The notes below the pieces were generated by a model. It worked only from the letters and a program-made list of their open reading frames with translations, did not search any database and had not been told where the DNA came from. From NCBI RefSeq assembly GCF_001949145.1, contig NW_019091545.1:314055-378054 (forward strand): DNA of 64,000 nucleotides. The letters run 5' to 3'. A program made the translations under genes and the position numbers. Positions 24,511-36,774 of the stretch are shown here, piece by piece; position 1 is the first letter of the stretch; every line of letters starts with the position of its first letter. The DNA comes from Acanthaster planci. Lineage: Eukaryota; Echinodermata; Asteroidea; Valvatida; Acanthasteridae.

Positions 24511-26251
24511 AGACCACGTGTTGCCAGGGAACCAATAGAAAGAGAGGAAGGGGTGTGGCGCAAGAAGAAATTGGGGGTTGGTAGAGAACCTTCCGTAGGC
24601 TGCACGAGGAATAGGAGTCCGTGGTAGAGGCGAAAACAAGGCGTTTAATTCCTGGGCCTTGATTGCACACACGTAAACTGAATGGTACTTTGGCTGAGAA
24701 AGAGACTAATTCTTTTGTTGGATTCTTTTCTTTAGCCTCCCCTGAACAATAAAATGATTCGAGGCTTACGGAGGATTACACGCCGCTATCTTTCGTTACG
24801 CTTGAGTGAACAACAATGGGGAGAATTGAAGCAGAAAATCTCGAAAAACTCGCCTTTATAAGCATTTTAGGAAACAAAATGACATTTTTTGCAGAGGAAA
24901 TTGCAAAACAAACCTATCTATAGTTTTAAAATGCCAAAATTCGCCCGAATTAAGAAGTTGGCTTTTCAGGACTGGCCGGTTCTAAGCTAAAACTTTCTCA
25001 CACCTACCGTTGGTGGCGCCATAACATGGAAAGTCGACGGTGCGGTTGATTTACACAGTGCGTGCGGACCTCCGATATGGGCCTTTCTCTAGCATAGCGT
25101 ACGCCGTATGGCTATGCACATTGCGCATGTTCCGTGGGAACGCCGAAATGGCCAATTTTGTAGCTCGCTATGCTACATATACGTGTGCACAATCGACCGT
25201 GTACAGAAATAGCCATATCGGCGGTCCAAATCGGATTTTCTTTACGGTCCAAAACGCTGGTTACCCGTTTTTATGTTAGTTTCGGCTTACGCAGGCGGGA
25301 ACCAGGATTGCTAGGAAACTTGCGGTAGTGAGCGCTCTTATGAAAGTTGTAAAATAATGGTTTTGCTCGAGAGAAAAATGAACAAATAGAGAGACTCCAG
25401 CGCGGGCTCAGATAGTCTGATCAAATTTAAAAGGAAGTTTTGATGCAAATAGGCAAAAAATAAAAGGGTATTTAGGATTTCCTGGAAGGAGAAAAGACTA
25501 CTTATAGGAGAAGGATAGTGATCTTGGCCGCTTTTGATAACCTCAGAAATTATAAACAAAAGCAAATTGTCAAGTTCCTGCTAATATAAAAAGTCACAGA
25601 GAATGTTGACCAATGTATGTTTGGTTTAGTTTGAAGGGGAAATTCCAATGGAAATGGGGAACAAAACGGAAAAAATATTATATAAAAAAAGGCGGTGGCA
25701 CACAAGTGACAGGTCCACTCCGCTGCGCTGCACAGTGGAATTTCAATATTATAGCGCCACCAACGGCGAGAGGGAGAAAGTTTTGGCGTGGAACCAGCCT
25801 GTCCTGAAAAGCCAACTTTTTTATTCGGGCGAATCTTGGAATTTTGAAACTATAGGTAGATTTGTTATGCAATTTCCTCTGCAAAAACCATCATTTTGTT
25901 AACTAACATGCTCTCAAAGGCGAGTTTTTCGAGATTTTCTGCTTCAGTTCTCCCTATTGTTGTTCACTCAAGCGTAACGAAAGATAGCGGCGTCTAATCC
26001 TCGGTAAGCCTCGAATCATTTTATTGTTCAGGGGAAGCTGAAGAAAAGAATCCAACAAAAGAATTGGTCTCTTTTTCAGCCAAAGTACCATTCGGTTTAC
26101 GTCTGTTTAAGGGGACCACAATAAGCAAAACGGCTTGTATTTGCCTCTAATTCCCAGTAAGGACAAACCGTTGGGTCCCCTTTCATTCGTCCTACTCCTT
26201 TCGCGCCACACCTTTCTTCCTCTCTATTGGCTCTTTGCCGTCACGTGGTCT
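24511..26251. mobile_element. Large foldback (1.74 kb) with about 0.5-kb inverted arms
   Basis: The left arm 24511-25024 and right arm 25749-26251 are inverted copies at roughly 75-85% identity. Examples are GACCACGTG (left) against CACGTGGTC (right), the block GATAGCGGCG against CGCCGCTATC, and GTTGGTGGCGCC against GGCGCCACCAAC at the inner edges. The spacer 25025-25748 is richer in CpG than its surroundings in its left part. No transposase, terminal motif or target duplication is recognised, so the class is open. Confidence 0.8.
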
Positions 26252-26327
26252 GCTTCAATCCCACACAAACCCGACCCCCTCGTAAAACTTAATGCAACAG
26301 AAAAAAAAAACCTGATTGAATTAACTT

Positions 26328-26356
26328 GAATCTTGGTCGTTCAGCGACCAAGATTC
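26328..26356. other. Perfect 12-bp hairpin
   Basis: GAATCTTGGTCG pairs exactly with CGACCAAGATTC around a five-base loop, TTCAG. It lies between the outer end of the large foldback and the 3' end of the minus-strand gene. Function unknown. Confidence 0.7.
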
Positions 26357-27250
26357 GAACTTCCCACCGTTTTGGGGGGGATGATTTTAGGCATGATATT
26401 TCGTGTCCTCGAGAGAAATTAAGACAGGACGTTACGCAAATATCCACATTTTTAAGAACCTTCTAATTAATGTTTAGACAAATATGCCAAGTTGAAGCCC
26501 ATCAGAAATTGTCTTTAGGAAAACAGTATGGATCTTTCAATTAAATTCATTGAGGTACATTCAAACGATACGTTTTCAAGGTAAAGTTTTAGAATAATTC
26601 CACTTTTCCTTCAAAAAGAAATGAAGGTCCAGTGTGTAAAAAGTTGCGTATTGGGAGGAATTCCAATTTACATTGTTTACTACTCATATTATTGGCGTCA
26701 CTAAATCCAGAACTTGTCACAATTGCTTAAATTCTTTTCAATAAAGAAAATGGAATTTTCAAGTCACTGAAGCAAAATACTTTGTGAACTTGTATGATGT
26801 GTAGACAGACTGTTCAAATAAGTTTTCACTGAGAATTCTAAAAGATAATAACAAATGTAAAATCCATTCTTTTAAATTTGATACTACTTAGTGGAATCGA
26901 ACAATATGCATTCAAGTATTTCCATAAATTCAAATTAGATGAAAACAAAACTGCATTTTTAAAAGAAACATAGTGCCTTTTTCACCGTTTGAAATTCAAA
27001 ATAAAATAAGCGCCAGTCAAATACCTTTGCTAGACTTAAATCTATAAATTCATTAACAAATATTTTTAACACTGCAGAATATTTTCGAACTTTAAATCTA
27101 ACTTCAGCATACCGTGGCAAAGATCCGTCTTCTAGTCGCACGCCATCCTGGCTCAATGAATGTCAAAGAATTTATACGTAACCTACAAAAATACATTCAA
27201 TCTGCCAGTCATGTCACAAGCACCAATTGCCACCTTACAGTCAATAATCA

Positions 27251-30200
27251 TCAATGCTTCTTCTTCTTGTCCTTCCTTGTTCTGGATAAATTTGTCTCTC
27301 CTGCGTAGCGAGGGGCTGTGCTCGCAGTAGTGGCTGCAGCATCTGCTGTGCTGTTTTGGGCAACTTCAGCATGTGATGTTGGAAGATCATGCTGCATCAG
27401 TCTTTCTAAGAAAGTGCCTGCTTGTGATTTCATCCCAATGTTTGATGGGCAGGGAGCCAACACTGGACTCGCATTGGACAGAAGACATGTATCTGTCTCG
27501 TCAGATTGTGACGACTGGTACCACATCTCATCGTCACAGCTGCTGCACAAGAGATAGGTAGATTCCAGGTCAGCTGGGAACTTGACTTGTGGGTTCTGAC
27601 TGAGCTGAATCACTTGGCGTTGAGGTGGGCTTATCTTGTTGGCTTTTGCGCCGTCTGGTTTCCGTCGCCACGTGCCAGTTGTCGGTTCAAACACTGCATT
27701 TGGGGCAGTCACGTTTCCCAAGCCACCTGAGGATGGTGGAGTGTGGTACAGGTCTATGGGTGCTGACTCTTCATTGGCTGCCATTCCATACGTTGTGCCA
27801 CCACTGTTGAAGCTTCTTCGCCGTCTCTTTTTCCGAGACTTGGCTTGCTGATGAGATTTTCGTTTCCTGGAGGAACTTTGACCATTGGTCTGAGACAAGC
27901 TCATATCTTTTGGGATACCTTCGTGTTTGTTGTTACTGTTATTGTTGGTTTTGTTTGGTCCCTGCACTTCTGGTTGATTTTGGTGCTGAACATTAAGTTC
28001 ATGAACTGTCAGACTTTGCTTGCCTGAGTTACTCACGAAGTGGCTCTTCTTGTGTTTGTCACTTGGCCAGATGTCATGCATGTGACACAGATTCTTCACA
28101 TCAATGACCGCCCCTTTGCACCCATGCCCCGCCTTCCCCTTTTTCTGCCTTTGCTTAGTCTTACTTTTAGCGGAATCTGTTTGAGTGTCTGTTTGCTTCT
28201 CTTTTTGATCCGTCTCAAGCGTCATGCTGTCCTGGGTTCTAGCAAATCGACCGTCTCGCACAGACACCATAATGCAATGATGACCAACTTGACTTAGGCA
28301 CAACCCACGGTCTTTCTTATCTTCGTCACCACTTTCTCTCCCACCGGTACCAGCTGCCCCTTCCACAACACTGTCCAGCTGGAGAAGTGTATTCTTGGAA
28401 GCTTCCGACACACAGTGTCCATCTGATGAAAAGATGACAGTTTTTCCGACAGCCTTGTTGGAAGCCATTTGCTTTTCTGGTGACCTGGGGTCTAAAGCCT
28501 TAATGTCGGATCCACTGTGCCTGTTTCTAATGGTAACCGGGATTGGTTGCTGCTGGGAAAGCTGGCGGGCACTTCTAGTCATTATCTTTGGCTGAACAAC
28601 TGAACGACTAGGACCAATCACAGCTGAGTTTGCTGACATGGATGATTCCATTCTGTTCAAGGGGGTGCTTGAGACAGTGGTTGTGGCAACCTGACTCATC
28701 TGCTTCTGCCCAAAACTCAGATTCCGGACACAGGCTTGTTGAAGTCGTTGCACCTGCAGCATTTCTAGCTGCTGGCGTAGGTGCTGCTGTTGCTGCAGGA
28801 GAATTCGTTTCTGGATGTCACTTGGTGACTCCCTAGCCCCTGAAGAATTGACGCCTGCTTGCAATGGAGACTGTAGGAGGGATGGTGGAATCTGGCCAGA
28901 AGATTAGAATGGATAGAAATAACAAACATTCCAATTATATGAAATGAATTGAACAAGAGGTTGCTCTTGTAAAAAAAAAAATTGAAACCAAAACAGTCAA
29001 GTCCATCACAAGTCCTTGTTAAAAGACCAGCCAAGTAACAGAGTAATCAATGAAACAGGATTGCTTTTCAATTATAATTTATTTGAATAGCTTGTGACTT
29101 GACTTGAAATAGAATGGCTTGTGATGGACTTGCAGAGGAAAAAGTGCTCTGCCTGGTCCGGTTGAAATAACACTTACTACAATTTTCAACTTGAAGTGGT
29201 GCTTACTTGATCATACAACTTGCGGCTTAGATCAAATTCCACCAGTTGACTGCGGCCACCGACCACTGGCTGACCAGCAGGTAAGGTCGTGGTCATCCCC
29301 TGGACAGATGGTGGGTAGGATGTGGGCTGGGTGACACCTGACAATCTCTGAGGTGATAGGATACCAGCTTGCTGATTACCAGGCACTACTGCTGCTGCTG
29401 CCATCTGATTGTTCGGAGCTGACATCCTGAGGCATGTGCTGTGCTGCAGTAATGGTGTCTGTCTAGGCATCATGGCGTGGTTGTATGAATGGAGACCCTC
29501 GCTGCTACAGGCTTGTCTGAAATAAAAAGGACAAGACTGAAAATGTTATCTGATTGTTTCCTAGTAGGTAGAAAAAGGCCCTGTGTGGAAAAACCATAAA
29601 AATGTTTGGAGGAAACATTTTGCTTGTAGATATCACAACAATCTAGAATAATAGCAATTTTTATTCCGCCGTTGTAATATCTTTTATCAGCTTTTGTATC
29701 CATTGGTTGTGATAATAAAACTATGACTATAAAACTCCTCCAAATATATGAAGATGTTTTCATCTTCTAATGAAAAATGTCTTTTAAGAAACGAAAAACC
29801 TGGAATCTGCCCTCCAACTTTTTCAATCAAAACAAAGATTGATGGCAGTCAGGTAACCCTAAAATGCATTACAGCTCCACAGAAAAATGCGAATGACAAT
29901 TGAACTAAGCAATTAACTCAGGGTGACTACTCTGAAGGTGACGAAATGAAGAAGCAGGTAATCAACCAATTCACAAACAAAAATCTAGTACACACCTGGT
30001 TGTTAAAAAGTTGAGTTGGTAATTTCAATTTTTGAAAGGCATCAAAACAAGTTTTTTGTTTTTAAGGTTTAAGAAAACATGGATACATCTTCAAACGAAA
30101 GAAAAAGACATTAAGAAGCAAAAAGGTTTGACCTGGGAGTTACCCCTGTATTTATCAGAAAGAAATTTAGAATCTACCTCTCTTGTTCTATTCTACCGAT

Positions 30201-32543
30201 GGTGACAGGCAAGGAGGCAAGAGGACAGCATCGATTGGTTGCCCTGGCGATAATGTCTAGCAATGGATGAGCAACATCTGGAAACATCCTCAGGAGATGG
30301 AAGATACGATTCTTTATCATGAGCTATAAATGAAAACAAAACCTCAAATGTCTTTATCCAGTAGAAAACCCCTGTCTGATTATAACTTCTATAAAACTCT
30401 GAAACAAGAAAAGTTTACTTAACAACATAATCTATGGGTGAACACAAGTTACTGTGTCATAGCAAGTCCAGTGATACGATATAGCTTAATGGATCAGTCC
30501 ATCCGTGGCTGATGCCTAGTAATAGACCTCATTCACGGGGCCGGCCATGTTGAATTTGAAAGCGAGGTTTACTCTTCATTTTGAATGTTGAGAATACAAA
30601 GGAAGCAATAAAATGAAATTTCACGACGACTTTGCACCTGTCTACTCTGATGTATTATTTTAAATTCATGATTGAACACATAAAATTCTAGATTGCCAGA
30701 TTCTGAAAATTATTGAAAGGGAGGCTTGGAACGCTTGGAACTATAAAACAGTCTGGTGCCATCCTAATTGACAGTTTGCAATATATAAAACAGATTTGGG
30801 GAATAAGATAAAAAAAAAGGCCTCCACGTGAATAGGGTCTATACTCATAACTGCCTCCCCCCCATTTGAAAATTGTTTTGTTGCAGTTGTTTATTTTTTC
30901 TTTCACAATGAAAAGTAATATTTCCAAACCCCCAAAATCCCCTGCCAGTTTTAAGTTATCATTAACTCCCAACATATCACACAGAACTTGCTCATGACCC
31001 TCTGGTATGCATTCTCAGTGCAACAAGTACAAGTTGTCAAGACTTGTATCAGAAAATGAGCAGACCAAATCATACTTTCTACTTTGAGCTTGTACATGCT
31101 TCATAGGTCTTCGTTTGAAGACGTTCAATGCAGTCGAAGAGAAAGAGGTTTGTCATCTCTTCTTGATGGATCCAGGCACAAAGGAGAGAGGGTACCTTGT
31201 TGCCTTACAGTGAGTGACAACCATTGAAGTCAGTACACCATGCTGGGTTGCACTACAATGTATATAGCTTGTGCTCAATATCACACACAGGAGCCAAGAG
31301 TGATTTTTATCTGGAAATGTGCAACTATAGTTTAAGTGTGGGCACTAGGACCGTGGCAGCTATGTATTGAAGATGGTTATACCTCTAGATCGCCCATGAG
31401 GGGAAATCACAGAGTTACTCTCTCTACAGAATCATCATGCTATAATTGGCCTTTACCTGTTCGTAATGTTCCTCAATATTGGTTATTGACAGGTCAACCT
31501 CACACAACAGACCAACCAGGAGACGAAACTTCTCAGGTGTTGGTGCACACTTAGCCTGGAATGACAGCAATTAACTATCATATAGTAAGCTGCCTAAAGA
31601 CAGAGACAGACTACTTCCAACCATGTAGAAATAGATAGGTTCACAAGAGACAACTCATATGGTGTAACTTGCACATATCACATGACAGTATTCCTTCAAT
31701 GCATGTTTGTATCCCATCTATTAAGCTTGCAGTTGTACCATCAAGGCAAACTATTGAGATGTGTATCACTCAATAAGAAGCAATATGAAAAGGGGTGACA
31801 ACAGATGTAGCTGGGCAATTAGTGGCACATTGCACTAGGGGGAGGGGGTTGCTGAACACCCCACCCTAAAAGACAGCCCCCAACCTTCACACACTAACTT
31901 AAAATTTAGTTGTCATTTTCAGCAAATGTCACACTACAGAAATTCAGTGGAAGGTGTGTGCTAAAAGTGACCAACTTACAAACCTCAGGCTATGTTAAGG
32001 GACAGGGCTAACCAAACCTGAATAATTATTATCCTTGAGGAAAAATCAAAGATCCAGGTCTGAAATGCACTACCAAGATTATAATTCATACCTTGATAAC
32101 ATTGAGAATGTTGATGATTTCTCCAACATCATTGATGGTAACGTCAAATTCTACAAAATGGCAGCGGTCAAAGAAATTTACAGTTTACTTTTCGCATTCA
32201 AACTTTCGATGAGGCATGGATGCTATGTCAAGAAAATCTGCAGATTATGACTAAAATAAAAGGGGATGGTCTATAGTATGGGCCTACGGCTTAGGAGCTG
32301 TTTATACAGACAGGAAGTTTCACTGCATAGTAAGGTCCTGGAATCGAGGTCCAAGTTACAGTAATCTCGGGGGCATTTTTGTCGGAGATTCTGTGCATGA
32401 AGAAAAGCAAAGAAAGAATGAACTTGGAATCAAACAACAAAAAGGCTCAACCATTAATCATAGTTACCTGGGGACTGGAGCAAACTCAGCTGGTTTTGTA
32501 GTTTACGATCCACATAGCAACCAGGGGAATTGCTGGCTGCCAT
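27251..32543 (-). CDS. Unrecognised 776-aa nuclear-like protein (six coding exons)
   Basis: Coding exons in transcript order: 32543-32468, 32150-32092, 31555-31457, 30323-30178, 29516-29207, 28891-27251. All introns are GT-AG, and the joined 2331-nt frame is open and ends in TGA (27251-27253). The start ATG has a strong context (AAGATGG) and gives MAASNSPGCYVDRK. Residues about 10-140 look like a compact helical region and include PTPEKFRLLVGLL and FHLLRMFPDVAHPLLDII. Residues 140-240 are Pro/Gln/Ser-rich. Residues about 255-282 form a Gln-rich coiled coil. Residues about 571-590 are a dense Lys/Arg cluster (KRKSHQQAKSRKKRRRR) suited to nuclear import, and the protein ends in KDKKKKH. The layout suggests a chromatin or transcription cofactor; this is inference and no family is recognised. 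Confidence 0.85.
30525..30839. mobile_element. TA-flanked MITE in intron 4 of the 776-aa gene
   Basis: TA (30523-30524) is followed by GACCTCATTCACG, and the other end is CGTGAATAGGGTC followed by TA (30840-30841). It is about 315 bp with no coding capacity. The TA target and short inverted ends suggest a Tc1/mariner-type non-autonomous element. Confidence 0.65.
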
Positions 32544-33142
32544 CTTCAAATTAGGTTGAATCAAAGCATCATCATTTTCTAGATAACAAAAAGACACACT
32601 TGCTAACATACTTTAAACAAGTAGGCCTCATGTTCGGAGAACAGCCATGGGTACAAAGCAAATTGTTGCCGGGACCGGAAGGGGAAGGCTTGTACGTTAT
32701 AATAATGAGCAGGTTTGGATGGCTCATTCAGGTATTTAAGTTAACAGTAGCCAAGTCGATTTGAGTATACTGTGTCTTTCGACCCCTCAAGTTACTTTGT
32801 TAAATTTAGGCCTACAGGCCCCTGTCGATAAATGAAGTTCAAATTGCCAGTTCATGAAATTGGCCAACCCCTTACTGTTTCTGTTTGGAAAATGAAACCT
32901 GCATGACGTCCAAAATATCACCTACGATCACTCGATTTCAAAATGCCCTTTCAAGTAAATGATATCATTCGAAATTAACCATCCGCTGTCTTTTTACTGC
33001 AGCTGAAAATGTTGACTGCGCCGGCCCACTTGGCTTACGTGTACTTTAAACGACACAATTCAGAACACGAACGCCAACTTTTTTGAAGGCTTTTTCGTTG
33101 ACATCAAAACGACTTATGCCGAAACCATGAGACCAATCTTAC

Positions 33143-33200
33143 CTTTGTCTCTTATGGAAGGACTATTTGGTTCATCTTTTAGTATTCCGTAGTAATTATC
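33143..33200 (-). other. Possible non-coding first exon of the 776-aa gene
   Basis: On the minus strand a good donor, AAAG|GTAAGA, ends at 33143. The frames lack a usable start, and the next exon has an acceptor at about 32580 followed by a 36-base leader before the ATG. The 5' boundary is not visible; 33200 is nominal. Confidence 0.35.
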
Positions 33201-36200
33201 AGAGATTTTGTGTGACCAAAAAACAACTTAACTTTGACCTCGATCGACGCGAACAACGAAAAATTTACACCTCGCCACAACCAATCAATCAAGTGAAGTG
33301 AAATGTTGTTCGATCGATCCTTTTGAAATAACGCGGTAACGTCGATTATGCCGTAGATTGCTCTAAACTTTAATAATTTTCCCAATTCTCAATAGACCCA
33401 TACCATTCTTCTTAATCTTGCAGTATGTTACTACTGAAATTAGTTTATTACTAAATTGAATATTACAACCATTGACAACTTCACCACATAATGTCATGTT
33501 TGTTGTTCACACTGAATGTTTCCCACGCTGCATAACGTTTCCCCCAACTCTGAACTTGGAATACTCTTCAACTTTTTAATTTGCATATTGGAGCGCCACC
33601 GCGCGTCGAAAGATCATTAACTCCTTCGTCTAAAAGAGTGTCAAGAGCAGAAGAGCCTTCTCTTCGACAGAGAAAGTACCTAACTCAAAACCTTAAGCTC
33701 GCACAGCAGATACCTTATGTTTAAAAGGAAATACATGTACAGAGTATAAAAGTCATTTATCGTGGAGGCGTATGAAATAATATGTTCGAGCAGTTTGCTT
33801 AAGTATTTCATCCAAGGTCAGATTTAAAATACGATGCCAGTTTGTCTATGTTACGTGAAACGAAACGTAATTTAAAGGCTAGATCGACAACAAATAATGC
33901 AAGCAAACACATGAAAGCATAATGTGGGGTACAAATCCTGCATACAAGAAAACCTTGCATTTAATTTGCATCTAAATACAAAAAAAGTAGAAAAATAAAA
34001 AGTCATAAAAATAATACAACTATAACCGAAAAGCTTGTATCCAGTGCTTTTTGTGAAAAAGCAAAATTTGTAAAATACAGAATTGCATAATTTTGTGAGT
34101 AGCTAAATGTCGCATCTTACTTAGTACCGTGTACACAAACCAAATACTAGAAGAATTGTTAGACTAAAGGAAAACATGCAAAAATTCATTTCTTTAGCAG
34201 TGAGTTACACCAAAAAGTCATATTATCATAAGAAACAAAAATTAATATGTCATAGCAACCCTGCTGGATTAAGAACAGCCCTCCAAATCTCAGTGCTGTC
34301 TGCTGATACACATCAGTACTTCATCCTCAAGGTTTCCTGTAATGAAAGAAACTCTAACAAAATCGTTACATAAAAATGGCAACCCTGATACATGGGCTGC
34401 AATGTTTAAGGATAATTTTATGATTTGCATCTTTTTAACACTTGAACACAAAGACTGTGCACATTTTTTCAGTATTCTATTAACGATTCCAAAGTGAATT
34501 CCATTCCAAATTAAGCTTTGTCCAACAAGAAACTTGTCCCTTACAATTTAATGCACAGATTGTGATAATTCACATTTCGAAAGAACCGAATGTTATCAGA
34601 GAATTATTAATATTTGATAGAAACCACAAAACTCTTCAAGGTATTAGTTAAGGTACAAAATTACAAAATCAGCTGATCAGGAATCAAATATTTAGTCCCA
34701 TAAATAAAAAATGCAAAATCAAGAATCAACTTGGCAATCACCAATTAAATACATTTTACATTCAATTGTTTTTAACAAACTTAGTGCCATGTTTTGGAAA
34801 TATTTTATGCCCTATTCTCAAGACAATAGTTACTGCAAAGCAATTACCAGCTTCTCACCAAATTCAAAGCATGGTGAGTACAATTGAATATAAGATACAA
34901 ATCTATTCATCCAACAACTATTTTCAAAACCATTCTATCCGTAATTCAATCTACCAAAGCACATGTACTGTATCTGTGACGGAATTCATGCAAACAAAAA
35001 TACTAATAAACAAAAGCACAACCTTTTCAGCAGTAAGGAAATTAACTTTACTTTTAAAACTTCAGTTGGTAAACCACAAAATACCAGCATATGACTCCTA
35101 CAGGTTAAATATTCATTTTTATGGAGACAAAAATCAAAACAGCTGAGCGGACTTGCACCATGAATTTATAGTCGTTCATTACTGGGGTTTTGAACAGGTT
35201 AATAATGGTGTGACAAGATACAAGAAAGGCACTTCAGGTAATTTGGCAGCTTTAACAATTATGCGGCATCAGGACACATTCCACCCAATTCTATTGTTGA
35301 ACCATGGCGCCAAAAAAGCCAAATATCTTTCTGCTCGAATTTCTCAAACCTTTAACTTTATGCCAACTGACTGCAGTGCCTGTTCCACTGTTGAAAATGT
35401 CAATAAGACATATTTGCAAAAATTCCACCATGCTTTCCTACTCTATCATATACGTAAACCTTTTAAGCCAATGAAAATATCTTGCTGATGTTTCATAATA
35501 TGGCAGTCTTTCGTCAAGAAAACCAATTAAATTTTCAGCACCTGTTAAGTCCACGTTTATCATTCCTTTTCTTTAACACCTGCTGCACAGTAATATCTTT
35601 TTAACTGGTATCCCTTCCAGATGCTATCCTTTTCAAACAGAAGCACTGCCCTGTCTAAATCTACACAGAAGGTTTCTAAGGCAGTGACTCCACTCGCTTT
35701 TCCTCAACATGAAAATCATTTTCTGATGGCACAAAATTTCACACAATGAAAGAATGAAACAAACTGGTCTTTTTTTCAATGTCAAATATCTCTTAGAAGA
35801 AGTCCCTTATATTGAAGCCGTCTAGATCGATGCCTGGTTTCCAGACATGTTTCCTCACAAACCTTACAAAGTTTGGGGATGGATGGCTGAACCTACCCAA
35901 GTATTGGGACTAGTTTGATAGCTTTTAATACGGGGGGATCGAATACTGGCTTTTAACCCAAAGTAAATAATATATTGTCTTTGTTTCACAATACATTCTA
36001 CATACAGAATTGTTGGTTTAGGAAATTACTCATGAATATTTACACTGGCTTTCATCACTGCACGTGCATTTTAGCGCAAGCAATGATTGCATGTGCATAC
36101 AACCACCGAGCACAATTTTAAAGATTTACTCATCAAGTGCACATGCAGTAAATGCCATGATTTGCCCAGAGACGCTGGCTCATTGCTCTGACACTTTCCT

Positions 36201-36774
36201 ACTCAAACTTCTTCTGTATTCTTGAAAGAAAAATACCACGTCATGGTATGTGGACCGACATGTCTTTGGCTCTTGGTCATGAATATGTACGAGATATGGT
36301 TATAACTGTTATTTACCCTGTCTTGCCGTCAAAAATACAAATACAAAAAAGATATAAAAAAGACAACTTCAATTTGGAAATTTGAAAAAAAACAACTGTA
36401 AGAGAAAATCTTAGTACGCTAGAAAAGTTTCCCCAAGGAAAATTGCCAGCTGTAATTTGGAACAAATTCCGTTATCTACATTCTGTGTTCCTACATGGCA
36501 ATGTGTACAGATGATCCCAGTGGAATCATGCTGAATTTGCTAACTGGCCATCCTAAGGATGGAAGACATCAAGAATCTAGCCTGTGCTGACAGGTGACCT
36601 ACGGTCACATGTTTGTATCAGAAAATGAGGCCTAGAGAGAACAGAAAACATTCCGAAATAACAGTCTTGCCTCAAAAGGAACAAGAATGTTTTGAAAGGA
36701 ACAAGAATCTTCCAAGTTTTGAGATGCTATGAGGAAGGAGCAGCCTCTTGATTTGACAGGCGATCTGAGACTAG
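33201..36774. other. Intergenic region and probable 3' UTR of the downstream minus-strand gene
   Basis: No exon is recognised. The right part presumably contains the 3' UTR of the MRH-domain gene that ends at 36775. Several AT-rich forward open frames (for example 34766-35146) show no domain or codon bias and are not called. Confidence 0.45.
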
